36,901 nucleotides of DNA from Candidatus Thalassarchaeaceae archaeon (GCA_030747395.1 JASLKT010000009.1:1-36901); one strand, 5' to 3'. Positions 10,501 to 19,345 are shown, numbered from the stretch's first letter. Translations and numbers: made by a program. The notes: generated from the sequence alone by a model not told the origin.

Positions 10501-13500
10501 CGAACTGTGTCCAATGGGGTTGCGATGTAATCTGTTCCCGATTGTAGACCGTATGCTGTCCAATTGACACCAGTAGCGGCTGAATTCCAAGTCGCTCCAC
10601 TCTCCTCATAATTTGGATTGATGAGGGCATAGGCCGTCAAGTCCAGATAATTGGCCGCAGAGAATTCACTGATTCCATCTGAATAGATGGACAATTGTGC
10701 AGAGTGAGTATTCACGGGCAACTGGCCAAGTGGTCCCATTTGTCCCATATCGATTTCATACAACCCATAACAACGATTGCTCGCCGCCGAATCACAGCCC
10801 GTTCCAATCTGTAGTGTGTCACTTGCTCCGTGAGCGGTGTCAATCGCACCTTCACTCATGTAGGTGTCCCAAATGGGCACGTGACCAAGAGTTTCGATAT
10901 CAGAGCCTTCCTGAATTTCAATGCTGTAAACGTGATTTCCTTGGAATGTAATGTCTGGATTACCAATACCAAATGTCCACGGCACTGATCTTGGACCTGG
11001 AACTGAACCATTCAGTGCCTGAACCGACCAAGTGTAAATTTCACCTGTTGCGAGATCAAATCCGGGAGTCCATGTCGAAGCCGTCGCAGCAGTAGAGCCA
11101 ATGTTGAAGCCGGAATTGCTGTTTGAGTCCCAAGAACTGTAAGTTTGTGAACCGCTCCCATTGCTGAGAATCAGAACGTAACCGGTTGCATCGCCGAGGG
11201 TATCCCATGACAATACTGGGCGTGATTCGATGCCCAAGGTGTATTGGCCGACACTGTACACGACTTCCAATTGTTCAGGTGAGATGAGCGACACCTGTGC
11301 GGGTGAAGATGCATTGTTCGGGTTATCCACATAATCAACCACAAGTTCAGGTGCATAAGCACTGGAACCCTCGGCCGAATTGAAGTAAACGGTTCCACCC
11401 CAACCAGTCTGTAATCCCATGTTCATCACACCACTGCCAGCCCATGCGCTTCGAGCAATGCTGGTCACATCCCATTCGTACCATACGCCGGATGCAGTAG
11501 TGGTCGATGTCATCGACGAAGATGCAGTCGAATTGCACTGTGTGTTTGGATTGTAATTATTCCATGACACTGTGGATTCCGTAAAGCCACTACAATCGTG
11601 TATGGCAATACTGTGCGCACCAGTGCCTGCGACACTGGCGACATACATTCGAAGTGTTACCGAAGTCGGAAGCATGGTTGCAGGATATGGATACTCAGCC
11701 AAATCAACTGAGACCAAACCAATTGCATCATGTGCCGTATCAGCCGGATCCAAACCAACTGCCATGGTTGTCGACGAACCATAATTCGTTGTTTGACCAA
11801 ACGTATTGGAGGTTACATACGAGTCAGGCATGGTGGGCAAGAGGCCTGTGTCTTCAAACACAGCACCACGCTGCATTGTCACGGTGTAATTTCCAGCACC
11901 ATCATCGCTGCCTTGCTCTTCAGGTACGCGGGCTTGGAATGGAGTGGACCAATTGCTGTAAACGCCATCTTGAATGGCCCGAATTCGCAAATGGTGCCAA
12001 TTATCCCCCATAACATCAGCCGGAGGGACGTTCATTGAGAAATTCGATAAATCGAATGTGATATTGCCCCATGTTGATGAATCACTTGAATCAATCAAAG
12101 ATGTGTCTTCCGTGAATCGATTATTGGCCGCATATTGAACCTGCCAAGTATCAATTGTACTGGAGGAAGGATGAGTCCATGTGCTGGAGAGGGGGTCCTG
12201 TGGAGACGGTCTCAATGCACTAGAATCCCAAGCGGTGAATGGGCTGTTTGTCGTCAGCGATGCATCCCACGAAGGCGCGGAGGTTACAGATTGTGTGCCC
12301 GCACGATAAGTGATGTTGAGTGCTGGCCTGAATGACTGATAGACACCTGTCGCATCCTCTTGAATGAAAGAGTGTCGAGCGTAGAGGTTGGAATCTTCAG
12401 ATGAAAACAAAAGATTGAGAGTGTCTGAACCACTGCTACGTGCATATTGCATCAGATTTGTGACATCCCACGAATACCAACTATTACTGCTGACATCGGT
12501 TGTACTGATGGGCATGTCTGCATCGTTTGCGCCATTTGCACCAGCGACCTGCCAAGAATTGTTGGTTGCACAAGAATTCCAAGTGACATTGGCTTCAATC
12601 CAAGAGCAGTGTACATTGGAGACTGAAATTGGGGTGTTGTAGCTACTAGAACCACCGATTCGGTACATCTCAACATGTGCCTCAAGGACCTGCCATGGAT
12701 TGTTGTCCATGAGGGGTACGTTGGATACATCAAAGCGCAATAGTGAGCGCGATTCATGACCTGCATTCGTACATGCTGGGCCTCCATTTGAGGCACCGAT
12801 GTTCAAGTTGTTTGCAGTGTTTCCGTAAGCCGAATTTGGATTGCAAGAATCGATGTACGCACCTTGCGCAATATCATAGGTCCCTGTAGCAGAGTATGCA
12901 TTTCCATTCGCCATAGAGGCCCAATAATCAGTGCTGTTGATTGCAGCACCCATGTCGTTTGGTACGATGAAGTCTTCAATCGCTGAACGCGGACCATACA
13001 TGCCATCTTGAATTGGTTGTACCATCCATGAATATCGATTATCTTGATCAAGCACCAATGCCGAATCAGTCATCGTCATATTTGTCATATCAAAACTACA
13101 GGTTGCACAGGTTCGACTGTCAGTGACTACGACACCACCCCATGGACCATCATTCGTGTCATAAGAGAAAAGACGCCAATCCGTGACAGTGGAGGCGGCC
13201 GGGTGACTCCATGATGCAGTAGGGCTGTCATTGGCTGACATTGCAGGGAAATCCCACAGAATATCGCCATTCGCAGGAGATACAATGGTCGCAGCCTGTG
13301 AAGGTACTGTTCCAGTTCCACTGGTCCATTTGAGTTGAATTTCGGGCTCGTTCGCATCGAACTGAGTTTCAGTGCTCGCTAGAACAATCTGATCGGAAGA
13401 GAATTGTTCAACGCTCAACATCAGGCCGACGCTATCGTCTCCTCGAGCAATCGCAGCTTGGACAATTTCAGTGATGTCCATGTTCATTCGATTACTTGAA

Positions 13501-16500
13501 GCCGGGTCGTACGCAACATCGACCCAATCGGAACGATCCAGAAGGCCATAACCGCCCAATGAACTCCAATTCGTGGAGCCATCGTAGGTTCGGCCTGTCG
13601 CCGATTCGTCCCAATCCTTCAGAGTTTCATGGATTGCAATGGTGGGTGTACTCGAATTGTTCGTTGATACTTGGAAATCGATGGCAGCACCAACCAAGCG
13701 TGCACCCGATGGATGAGGTAGAGCACCGGGGCCGTCGATTGGGATTTCAATCAGCACACTTGACCAACCTGAGATGAAGAGTGTGTCTTCATCCGCATGG
13801 GTGTCATTGAGGGCCGCAGATGTCCATGAAATCCACGTATCGGTAAACAGAGGCATACTTCCATCCGATAGGATGTCACCATGGCCCATGTCCACTTGAT
13901 AGGTCGATGAATCAATCTGAGTCACGTCAAGATCTGGAATGACAAAACTCGTACCTGCCGACCAAAGTCCAATCTGTCCACTCGCAGAGATTCCACGTGC
14001 ACGCCAATAGAATTCCTCACCTGCACCGAGGTCGTTTGCGAATGTGAAAGATGTACCACTGAATGAACTGGTGTCAATCCATGATGAAAAGGTTAGGAGG
14101 GAACTGGAACTGAAAGTACTGTCTCCGTCCACCTGCACTTGCCATGCGTTGGCTGCTGTAACACCGGTTTCATTCCAAGATAGAGTTGGGGTCTGATCCA
14201 CAGCAAAGGTGTAATCTCCACTGAGAATCCAGTCACCATTTGCAGGTGACATGTCAATCGGCACATTGGGTGCTGCATTCGAACCATTGGTGTAAACAAT
14301 GACCAGCTCGGGCATCGACCCGCTGCCTCGGTCAAAGAAAGAAACGGCTTGCCAACTATCTGATGTTAGAATGAAATCTACCTGAGAATCGGTGCGCATG
14401 GCACTTTGAACCGCTGCGGTTACGTTCCACTCATACCATGTATTGTCAGCATCAATATCTGTGGTGTCAAGAGATTGAACACGCTCTGTTCCACTCGCAC
14501 CAGGGGCATTCCAAGGTGTGCTCCCATCAGTTGTGTTCCATGTCGCATCACCTTCTTTCCAATCGTGCTCACCACTTTCATACATGGTCATTGGAATGGC
14601 GAATGAACTGATTCCAGATTGCTGGAGAGTTCGGATGCGCATGGTCGCTGAGACAATCGCCAAACCATCGGGCATGGCGTGACTACTCAAATCGCAACCG
14701 AGGAGTATGACTTGGTTATCGGAAGCCGTGATATCCTGACCATCTAGATTCATGTTGGATGCTAAACCGCCTTCAATCGTCAAATCTGAACAGTCGGGTA
14801 ATTCCTTCAAACTCTGAGATGTTCCGTTTCCATGACGATATCGAAGTTCGTGTTCGCCGCCACCCAAACTAGTTGAGTTGACTTCTGAAATCAAGAATGA
14901 GGAGGCGGACCAAGAACCCTGCTCGTCATCTTCGATCATCAACATCCGCCATTCGTATGCATGACCCCAGTCAAGATTCCACGAAGAGGGGATGGTGTAC
15001 TCGCCATTTGCCAAATCAAATCCACCGTCTGAACGGCTATCGACAGTCAATGGAATTGAGTCTCCAAAGCCTTCAGGGAATAGTTGAAGGATGACATCTG
15101 CTGCATTTCCATTGCTATTGGTAACCACTGAAGGATCCCAAGTAATCGTAGGAGTTGTGGTACTTTCCAACTCCCAAGAAACAACGTCCCATGCTGCACT
15201 TCCGGGTGCAGGAGTCAAAACGTCTGCATCAGAAGTTGCAATGGAATCGCCCCACGAATAGGTGATTTCAAGGTGTGGGCGGTAGGAAAATGGTTCATCG
15301 CCTGTCGCAATCTCGATTTCTTCTCCAGCCAACCCTTGACTCATGACAAGGAAATCCAAATCACCAGTATGTCCATTTTGGAGGTATGACTGAACAAACG
15401 AAGTAGCATCGAACTCTAACATCGATGTTCCTGACTGGTTTCCGTTACGTGTTTCAAGAAGTGCCTCCTGAGGATTAGAAACTATTGCCCCACCAGATGA
15501 CCAAGGAACTCCATTGCTACTGTTGTCATAATTAAGTTCAGAAAATACGTGGCCTGTGTTTGAATCCATCATCAATACAGAGATGAATGGTTCACCGGTT
15601 CGATCTGTACGACGAAGATTGAGGGTCGCTTCATGGATTGTGATGTTGTCGTGAATGGGCACTTGTTCCATATTGACACGAATGAAGGCGTGCATGTTGC
15701 CTTCTGTTGAATCATTGGAATGACCGATTCTCATACGGAAGTCATCATTCCCATTGTAGGATGTATTACCATCCATCACCCATGTGTCGTGAACGGTTCC
15801 AAACCCAAGGTTCACCGAATCGTTTCGGAGTAGAATTTCAGCTTGGCCCTGTCCGTTAAGACTACCAATTTCTGCGGGCAAACCAAAGTATCCACTCTCC
15901 CATGGACCCAAAATGGAGTTGTTAACTGAGCGCATTCGGAAGTAAACCCAAGTCCCATTCAGTAAATCAGCATCATTTTCTGGTGTGTAAAATTCCTCAC
16001 TGCTCATTGAAAAATCACTGGAATCATCCCAGGAGTTCCAAGTTCGAGACTCATCCTGATCAAAGCGGAAGTCAGGACCACTTGAGAATTGAACTTCGAT
16101 ATGGCCTGCCGTAAGATTATCCCAAGAAATCGTTGGGCTATAATCCGGCATTATCAGCAAATCACTCTGATCAGCCAGAATTGTACCGTCCTCTGGGCCT
16201 TCGATGAGTACACTACCTTGAGCCGGTGCTGTGCCAAGTGTGTATTCGAAATCAATCGAAGGCGCATCGCCAGATGCGCCTTCACTCGAAGTGCAGTGAA
16301 CTGGAGCACCGACTCCTGAAATGATGATACTAATGTTGGATTCCCCGTTCCGGAGTGCATCCTGTACCAACGATGTCAAATTCAAAGTGAAAACCTCGAC
16401 ACTGGAAACGGTATCATGGGCACCGGGTTCCCAAAGGCCACGATCGACTCCAACACCTTCGACGCCAGTGACGTTCCACGGTGTACCGGTGTCACTGAGA

Positions 16501-16934
16501 TTGTGTGTTGCATTGGCTTCATCGAAATCGGTCAGCAAGCGAGCAGGGTAGAGGGCTGTATTACTCGTATCCATCCACGCCACACTTTTGCGGCATGTCA
16601 AATCAAGAGTAGCCTTACTGACGACCGCCGTCGTTGGCAAAACACCGCCATCATTGAGTGTCAGCGGGAAATTGGCCAACATTCGGGCATCGGTGTATTG
16701 TGGATAGTCAGTAATCTGCAAATTTGTCGCGCTTCCATAGTTGTTCGATGGCTGGCTTGAATTCGTTTGCGTATCATATGATAGCGTGTCACTCGCTGTC
16801 AAAAATCGTGCCACTGGAGCCTCATCCAAGGTCGTTTCATTGTCAATTACCTGTATCCATGTGCTGAATAGCATCAAGCTCACCATCAGGATTGCACCTG
16901 TTGTTGAACTCCAGTTCATCTCTCCGTTCGTCAT
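7590..16934 (-). CDS. Giant surface protein: seven DNRLRE + Fn3-like units, Ig-like repeats, C-terminal TM and acidic/Trp tail
   Basis: About 3114 aa from the ATG at 16934. Upstream in-frame starts would overlap the opposite-strand rfc gene and precede the hydrophobic leader, so they are rejected. An N-terminal signal or anchor occupies residues 13-30 (AILMVSLMLFSTWIQVI). Seven DNRLRE-like domains begin near residues 50, 383, 695, 1013, 1346, 1685 and 2000. They end in related strands: LEITYSW, LVIVYTN, IQLKWTS, LNITYRA, LVVDYVD, LHFNYTL. Fn3-like modules separate them, ending GPWES, GSWSAS, GLWSA, SNWST. Residues about 2200-3000 are Ig-like repeats with TLTADDTFDM and SLTADDSVTL. One TM helix (WIGLAALAALLIGVVLVVVVLM) is near 3012-3033. 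A 78-residue very acidic tail ends in EWWEDDSGVWWYREPDMDDW. Likely an adhesin or envelope stalk on the cell exterior; ligand unknown. First gene of the three-gene surface set. Confidence 0.9.
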   Translation of the reverse strand: MTNGEMNWSSTTGAILMVSLMLFSTWIQVIDNETTLDEAPVARFLTASDTLSYDTQTNSSQPSNNYGSATNLQITDYPQYTDARMLANFPLTLNDGGVLPTTAVVSKATLDLTCRKSVAWMDTSNTALYPARLLTDFDEANATHNLSDTGTPWNVTGVEGVGVDRGLWEPGAHDTVSSVEVFTLNLTSLVQDALRNGESNISIIISGVGAPVHCTSSEGASGDAPSIDFEYTLGTAPAQGSVLIEGPEDGTILADQSDLLIMPDYSPTISWDNLTAGHIEVQFSSGPDFRFDQDESRTWNSWDDSSDFSMSSEEFYTPENDADLLNGTWVYFRMRSVNNSILGPWESGYFGLPAEIGSLNGQGQAEILLRNDSVNLGFGTVHDTWVMDGNTSYNGNDDFRMRIGHSNDSTEGNMHAFIRVNMEQVPIHDNITIHEATLNLRRTDRTGEPFISVLMMDSNTGHVFSELNYDNSSNGVPWSSGGAIVSNPQEALLETRNGNQSGTSMLEFDATSFVQSYLQNGHTGDLDFLVMSQGLAGEEIEIATGDEPFSYRPHLEITYSWGDSIATSDADVLTPAPGSAAWDVVSWELESTTTPTITWDPSVVTNSNGNAADVILQLFPEGFGDSIPLTVDSRSDGGFDLANGEYTIPSSWNLDWGHAYEWRMLMIEDDEQGSWSASSFLISEVNSTSLGGGEHELRYRHGNGTSQSLKELPDCSDLTIEGGLASNMNLDGQDITASDNQVILLGCDLSSHAMPDGLAIVSATMRIRTLQQSGISSFAIPMTMYESGEHDWKEGDATWNTTDGSTPWNAPGASGTERVQSLDTTDIDADNTWYEWNVTAAVQSAMRTDSQVDFILTSDSWQAVSFFDRGSGSMPELVIVYTNGSNAAPNVPIDMSPANGDWILSGDYTFAVDQTPTLSWNETGVTAANAWQVQVDGDSTFSSSSLLTFSSWIDTSSFSGTSFTFANDLGAGEEFYWRARGISASGQIGLWSAGTSFVIPDLDVTQIDSSTYQVDMGHGDILSDGSMPLFTDTWISWTSAALNDTHADEDTLFISGWSSVLIEIPIDGPGALPHPSGARLVGAAIDFQVSTNNSSTPTIAIHETLKDWDESATGRTYDGSTNWSSLGGYGLLDRSDWVDVAYDPASSNRMNMDITEIVQAAIARGDDSVGLMLSVEQFSSDQIVLASTETQFDANEPEIQLKWTSGTGTVPSQAATIVSPANGDILWDFPAMSANDSPTASWSHPAASTVTDWRLFSYDTNDGPWGGVVVTDSRTCATCSFDMTNMTMTDSALVLDQDNRYSWMVQPIQDGMYGPRSAIEDFIVPNDMGAAINSTDYWASMANGNAYSATGTYDIAQGAYIDSCNPNSAYGNTANNLNIGASNGGPACTNAGHESRSLLRFDVSNVPLMDNNPWQVLEAHVEMYRIGGSSSYNTPISVSNVHCSWIEANVTWNSCATNNSWQVAGANGANDADMPISTTDVSSNSWYSWDVTNLMQYARSSGSDTLNLLFSSEDSNLYARHSFIQEDATGVYQSFRPALNITYRAGTQSVTSAPSWDASLTTNSPFTAWDSSALRPSPQDPLSSTWTHPSSSTIDTWQVQYAANNRFTEDTSLIDSSDSSTWGNITFDLSNFSMNVPPADVMGDNWHHLRIRAIQDGVYSNWSTPFQARVPEEQGSDDGAGNYTVTMQRGAVFEDTGLLPTMPDSYVTSNTFGQTTNYGSSTTMAVGLDPADTAHDAIGLVSVDLAEYPYPATMLPTSVTLRMYVASVAGTGAHSIAIHDCSGFTESTVSWNNYNPNTQCNSTASSSMTSTTTASGVWYEWDVTSIARSAWAGSGVMNMGLQTGWGGTVYFNSAEGSSAYAPELVVDYVDNPNNASSPAQVSLISPEQLEVVYSVGQYTLGIESRPVLSWDTLGDATGYVLILSNGSGSQTYSSWDSNSNSGFNIGSTAATASTWTPGFDLATGEIYTWSVQALNGSVPGPRSVPWTFGIGNPDITFQGNHVYSIEIQEGSDIETLGHVPIWDTYMSEGAIDTAHGASDTLQIGTGCDSAASNRCYGLYEIDMGQMGPLGQLPVNTHSAQLSIYSDGISEFSAANYLDLTAYALINPNYEESGATWNSAATGVNWTAYGLQSGTDYIATPLDTVRVMSNFVGGWLYFDVSGAMTTMNGTVSIVIMGVPNAGHMLIDVKTSESVSSNKPMLHFNYTLVDSISLTGPTTTDADTGVQFAGALLDASANTLAGDVIWSCSSGSIDASGFFTPDQTGIVGISAAYGQVVETVNLTVTAGTPTILVVVPLAITLTADDTFDMNMLAVLDANGNVVPGEIITMTITNGTFSQGVIYNSVSMDYSVTTPAGAVSWLPWTAGTQWMNVTWGTQSVSIEITVETGVPSYFIITGDSMVEAGNTTTFDIDIYDQKGNQKDRSTSGTLTWGAESGAMDNATGLLTGDQIGTWNVWVDSDLGIHSDSSIDVTYGAIAELEVTAIGPINTIIVTSSPTLDSISLTADDSVTLNVIRIDVQGNRESIDLPIAGWSWLNGLVNAGFPTTWDAANQGSSWVKATLEGFDVVIPMAVDHGLPVTIEARAPNDDFNLISGQDTGTLSAFTADSDGNEWSVSATWTTADSSASDWLTPQGTSAIFEAVQVGDWTVNVLYVFSVPGVGEQSVFNDATFTVTAGALNSISLSNDVTITSDGSFDLSPDARDGHGNDLPEDPIQWLQWDSTTVNAPQTCSAAVSGWTDISIDMRADNYVWTPDETTPVGEYTICAAGESNVQSLAVVTVTVGEVANVWHKAYSTFDESGDIVVQAQTRITSGDFPIVEIWVADADGNQYQTTLVSWSSDTEGFTLDDISDANTNPLVDIGNYRFDGRINQVYELTYSAGSCATCSGTWNITVDYGQLHRLEATASSPGTLSGTTLTVDQQAMVTIDVEGFDQFGNSVPIQVTDAFDSTQDSLNVVQSENFNETSASIYMLNEGVNDITICADGLLPTDKNVCDQVQISVESTIAGFFESNAPWSWIGLAALAALLIGVVLVVVVLMRRGDSDDEYDDDLYDDEEEYDAPAAAVPVAETQAATEEEYNAEEDPNYRVDEDGTEWWEDDSGVWWYREPDMDDWVEWTE

Positions 16935-16985
16935 GGGCCTCAAGTGAGGACGGAGCAATCTACTGTTAATGAGTTGCGGTTCATC

Positions 16986-17004
16986 GACCATACTACGTAT
17001 GGTC
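16986..17004. repeat. Perfect inverted repeat, 8-bp arms, TAC centre
   Basis: The arms GACCATAC and GTATGGTC are exact reverse complements around TAC. It sits between the divergent giant surface gene (ATG 16934, 52 bases away) and rfc (ATG 17084). No gene ends here, so it cannot be a terminator. A promoter-associated or 5'-leader role is more likely. Confidence 0.6.
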
Positions 17005-17083
17005 AATGATAACAGGGTTTGGAAGGTAATCTTGGGATGGGATAGGTTCATTGAGGCCCGTCGTAAACGACGCCTCGATTCCG

Positions 17084-18037
17084 ATGTCGAAGATGTGGGT
17101 GGAGAAGCATCGACCCCAGACGGTTCGGGATATTCGGGGGCAGGCAGCCACTGTGGAACGCTTGGCTGCCTACGGAGAAGGTGGGACATTTCCACACCTA
17201 CTTTTCGCAGGCCCACCTGGCACAGGAAAGACCACTGCAGCTCTGGCTTTGTGCTCCGATGTCTTCGGCGAAAAATCAAGTGAAAATCTGCTGGAAATGA
17301 ATGCCAGTGATGAAAGAAAACTAGAGAGTATTCGAACCAAAGTCAAGCAATTCGCACGTACCAGCCCACTTGGTGCTGATTTCAAAGTCATCTTCCTCGA
17401 TGAAGCGGACGCGCTCACAGCTGATGCACAGGGAGCCTTGAGGCGAATTATGGAACAGTATGCTGAAACTTGTCGGTTCATTTTGTCTTGCAATTATTCA
17501 TCAAAAATCATTGAACCCATTCAATCTCGATGTGCGGTTTTCCGTTTCCGACCTCTAGCTGACGATCAGGTGCGAATGCAAATTCAAGCGGTCGCGAAAT
17601 CAGAAGGCATTGAATTAGATGAAGATGCCTGTGAAGCCATTGTTCACGTGAGTTTAGGCGACCTACGGCGTGCCATAACAGCGTTACAGGTCAGCGCTAG
17701 TTTGGACACACACGTCACACGTGCACTCATCTATGAAACCACTGCGACCGCACCCCCAGAAGAATTGCATGGTTATCTTCTCGCTTGCAAAGAAGATGGG
17801 TTTCATCCAGCGCGCCGTAGACTACGTTCAATCTTAGATCAGTTCGGATTGGCTGGAACGGATTTGGTGAATCAACTTCACCGGGCCCTATACGATGCAG
17901 AATTTCTAACCGAAACTCAGAAACTAGAGATTACAGAAATGATGGCACAAATTGATTTCCGCTTGGTTGAAGGCGGTGGTGAAGCGCTACAACTGGATTC
18001 AATGACAGCGTCAATTTGTGCTAAATTGTCTTCCTGA
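17084..18037 (+). CDS. rfcS: Replication factor C small subunit
   Basis: AAA+ clamp-loader subunit that loads PCNA onto primer-template junctions with the RFC large subunit. It is 317 aa from the ATG at 17084. MSKMWVEKHRP is the family's usual N-terminus; a second ATG at 17093 would start exactly at MWVEKHRP, and an upstream in-frame TTG at 17051 adds a non-family extension. Walker A GPPGTGKT is at 43-50, Walker B LDEAD at 105-109, sensor 1 is LSCNYSSKI, and the SRC arginine-finger motif follows. The C-terminal collar domain is present and length is normal. No intein. The stop codon directly abuts the stop of the convergent small gene at 18038. It is divergent from the giant surface gene across a ~150-bp space. 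Confidence 0.97.
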   Translation: MSKMWVEKHRPQTVRDIRGQAATVERLAAYGEGGTFPHLLFAGPPGTGKTTAALALCSDVFGEKSSENLLEMNASDERKLESIRTKVKQFARTSPLGADFKVIFLDEADALTADAQGALRRIMEQYAETCRFILSCNYSSKIIEPIQSRCAVFRFRPLADDQVRMQIQAVAKSEGIELDEDACEAIVHVSLGDLRRAITALQVSASLDTHVTRALIYETTATAPPEELHGYLLACKEDGFHPARRRLRSILDQFGLAGTDLVNQLHRALYDAEFLTETQKLEITEMMAQIDFRLVEGGGEALQLDSMTASICAKLSS

Positions 18038-18289
18038 TTATCCCCATGCTGGGACGAGAAGGTCTGCGTGGTCCCTCGTTGCATTCTCGCACAAGGCACT
18101 CGCTTTTTCCCGCAAGCGAATCTCGCTTGTTTTCGATTCAATTCGTGCGCGTCGTGAAGCACGAATCAACGGTGCGAGTGGAGTCCAGCAAAGCAGGTCT
18201 ACCGTCACACCCATATTTCCTCTAATCACCCGATTTGCGAGTGATTCCATCATTTCTGTCAATTGTTCCAATGTATTTTCGTTTAGCAT
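18038..18289 (-). CDS. Small hypothetical protein
   Basis: An 83-aa protein from the ATG at 18289; a longer version starts at 18325. I do not recognise it. The N-terminal half is amphipathic (LEQLTEMMESLANRVI), followed by MGVTVDLLCW and a basic stretch (RASRRARIESKTSEIRLREK). There is no signal peptide, TM helix or Cys/His motif. Its stop codon is exactly adjacent to the rfc stop, the same zero-gap convergent packing seen at other gene pairs here, and this favours it as a real gene. An overlapping plus-strand frame (18018-18431) is the alternative. Confidence 0.55.
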   Translation of the reverse strand: MLNENTLEQLTEMMESLANRVIRGNMGVTVDLLCWTPLAPLIRASRRARIESKTSEIRLREKASALCENATRDHADLLVPAWG

Positions 18290-18406
18290 GTTGCATCCCT
18301 TTGTAGTTCTAGCAGGCAGGGCCACCGGACTACCTTCGTTCGCATGGGGGAGTAAGGGTTTTGAAAGTGAAAGTGAAGCAGTTGCCCGTTTATGGACGAA
18401 AGTGGC

Positions 18407-19246
18407 TCAAAGTTCAATCGTGAACCGGTGAGAAAACACCTCTTCCAATTCCCAAGGATCTCCACTTTGTGTTAATGTGATTTGAATGGTATAGGGCACA
18501 CCGCTTGAAATTTCAAAATCTTCAGGGAATTCAATCAATATTGGCACATCTGTTGACTTGCTTGTTACACGGGAAACGTTGTCTGAATAATTGTCCCACT
18601 GGCCACGCATTGAGTCGGATACACCTGTCCAATTCAGGGAATCTCCTAACCAAGTCATGTCCACTCTAACCTGGACGTTCGTGGCATCAATATTATCTCG
18701 AACCGCAAATGCTAGTCCCAATCTTCGTTCAGTGACATTGTCACTGGCTTCGAAATCACCGATCGGTTGGTTCCAATCAGGGTCGTCTAAATCGACGAGG
18801 ACCGCCCGATTTGCAACCTCAGGAGGTGAAATGTCCGCCAAAGGTGGATTCACAAGAATAAAGCAAACTGCTAGCCAAGTGAATGTATAGAGAAAACTCG
18901 CACGAAACCAATTTCCGAAGGTGTACTTCTCTGCGTATTTACTCAACAACATACGATGTAAGGGCGGGATTGTAAAGATGAGGAAAAGAGGTAACGACCA
19001 CAACACGTTTCCCGGACCATCCATCGCTGGCATGAGAAAATACCGCATGATGGTTCCAACGAGAACAGCATATACGATCACCAGCCACATCGATGCGGCA
19101 TCAGCCTTCTCTTTGATGACGTGATCTGCGGGGTCAAATGGCTCGGTGCCAACTTTTCCACCCGGCCTTTTTTTCTCACCGTCGCGGCCACCGCGACGCT
19201 TGTCACTGGCAGCTGCAGCCGCCATTGCAGTGGATAGGTCAACCAT
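18407..19246 (-). CDS. Three-TM membrane protein with extracytoplasmic C-terminal domain
   Basis: A 279-aa protein from the ATG at 19246; a GTG at 19255 overlaps a hairpin and is less likely. Residues 1-48 are a charged, Ala/Arg/Lys/Gly-rich cytoplasmic leader (SDKRRGGRDGEKKRPGG). Three membrane segments follow: WLVIVYAVLVGTIMRYF (about 53-70), VLWSLPLFLIFTIPPLH (about 80-97) and FLYTFTWLAVCFILVNP (about 117-133). The remaining ~145 residues form a beta-rich domain with several N-x-S/T sites (DNVTERR, LNWTGV, DNYSDNVS), probably outside the cell. I do not recognise the family. The tRNA-Met gene lies 100 bases upstream on the same strand. GGTGA/GAGG upstream of the ATG could act as a ribosome-binding site. 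Confidence 0.82.
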   Translation of the reverse strand: MVDLSTAMAAAAASDKRRGGRDGEKKRPGGKVGTEPFDPADHVIKEKADAASMWLVIVYAVLVGTIMRYFLMPAMDGPGNVLWSLPLFLIFTIPPLHRMLLSKYAEKYTFGNWFRASFLYTFTWLAVCFILVNPPLADISPPEVANRAVLVDLDDPDWNQPIGDFEASDNVTERRLGLAFAVRDNIDATNVQVRVDMTWLGDSLNWTGVSDSMRGQWDNYSDNVSRVTSKSTDVPILIEFPEDFEISSGVPYTIQITLTQSGDPWELEEVFSHRFTIEL

Positions 19247-19252
19247 GGTCCT

Positions 19253-19267
19253 CACCCCTACGGGGTG
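19253..19267. repeat. Inverted repeat, 6-bp arms, TAC centre, in the leader of the 279-aa membrane-protein gene
   Basis: CACCCC and GGGGTG flank TAC. On the minus strand the second arm runs into GGTGAGG, seven bases before the ATG at 19246. A hairpin in mRNA could therefore mask the ribosome-binding site. This is a short stem, so chance is possible. Confidence 0.45.
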
Positions 19268-19345
19268 CTAGACCGCCTATGATGGGTTCGGCACGACAAA
19301 CTGAGCAAAGATTCCGATTGACAACGCTTTGCCGACAGGTGTTGA

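Noticed and set aside
10870-16785. CRISPR-like or satellite repeat signal from the regular ~985-bp period
   Set aside because: The repeats are diverged protein-coding domains, with no short identical repeats or spacers.
17059-17072. CGTCG-TAAA-CGACG hairpin ahead of rfc
   Set aside because: Five-bp stem with a four-base loop; too short to separate from chance and unlike the TAC-centred set.
17051-17083. TTG start of rfc, 33 bases upstream
   Set aside because: The extension is not family-like; the ATG at 17084 gives the usual RFC N-terminus.
16935-17279. N-terminal extension of the giant surface protein into the rfc region
   Set aside because: It overlaps rfc codons on the other strand and would place ~115 basic residues before the signal sequence. 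The ATG at 16934 is sufficient.
18042-18052. CCCA-TGC-TGGG hairpin after rfc as a terminator
   Set aside because: Only 4 bp, no T-run, and it lies within the small minus-strand gene.
18018-18431. Plus-strand frame of 137 codons overlapping the rfc 3' end and the 83-aa minus-strand gene
   Set aside because: It overlaps rfc in another frame, has no recognisable motif and would leave the zero-gap convergent pattern unexplained. The minus-strand frame is a better candidate.
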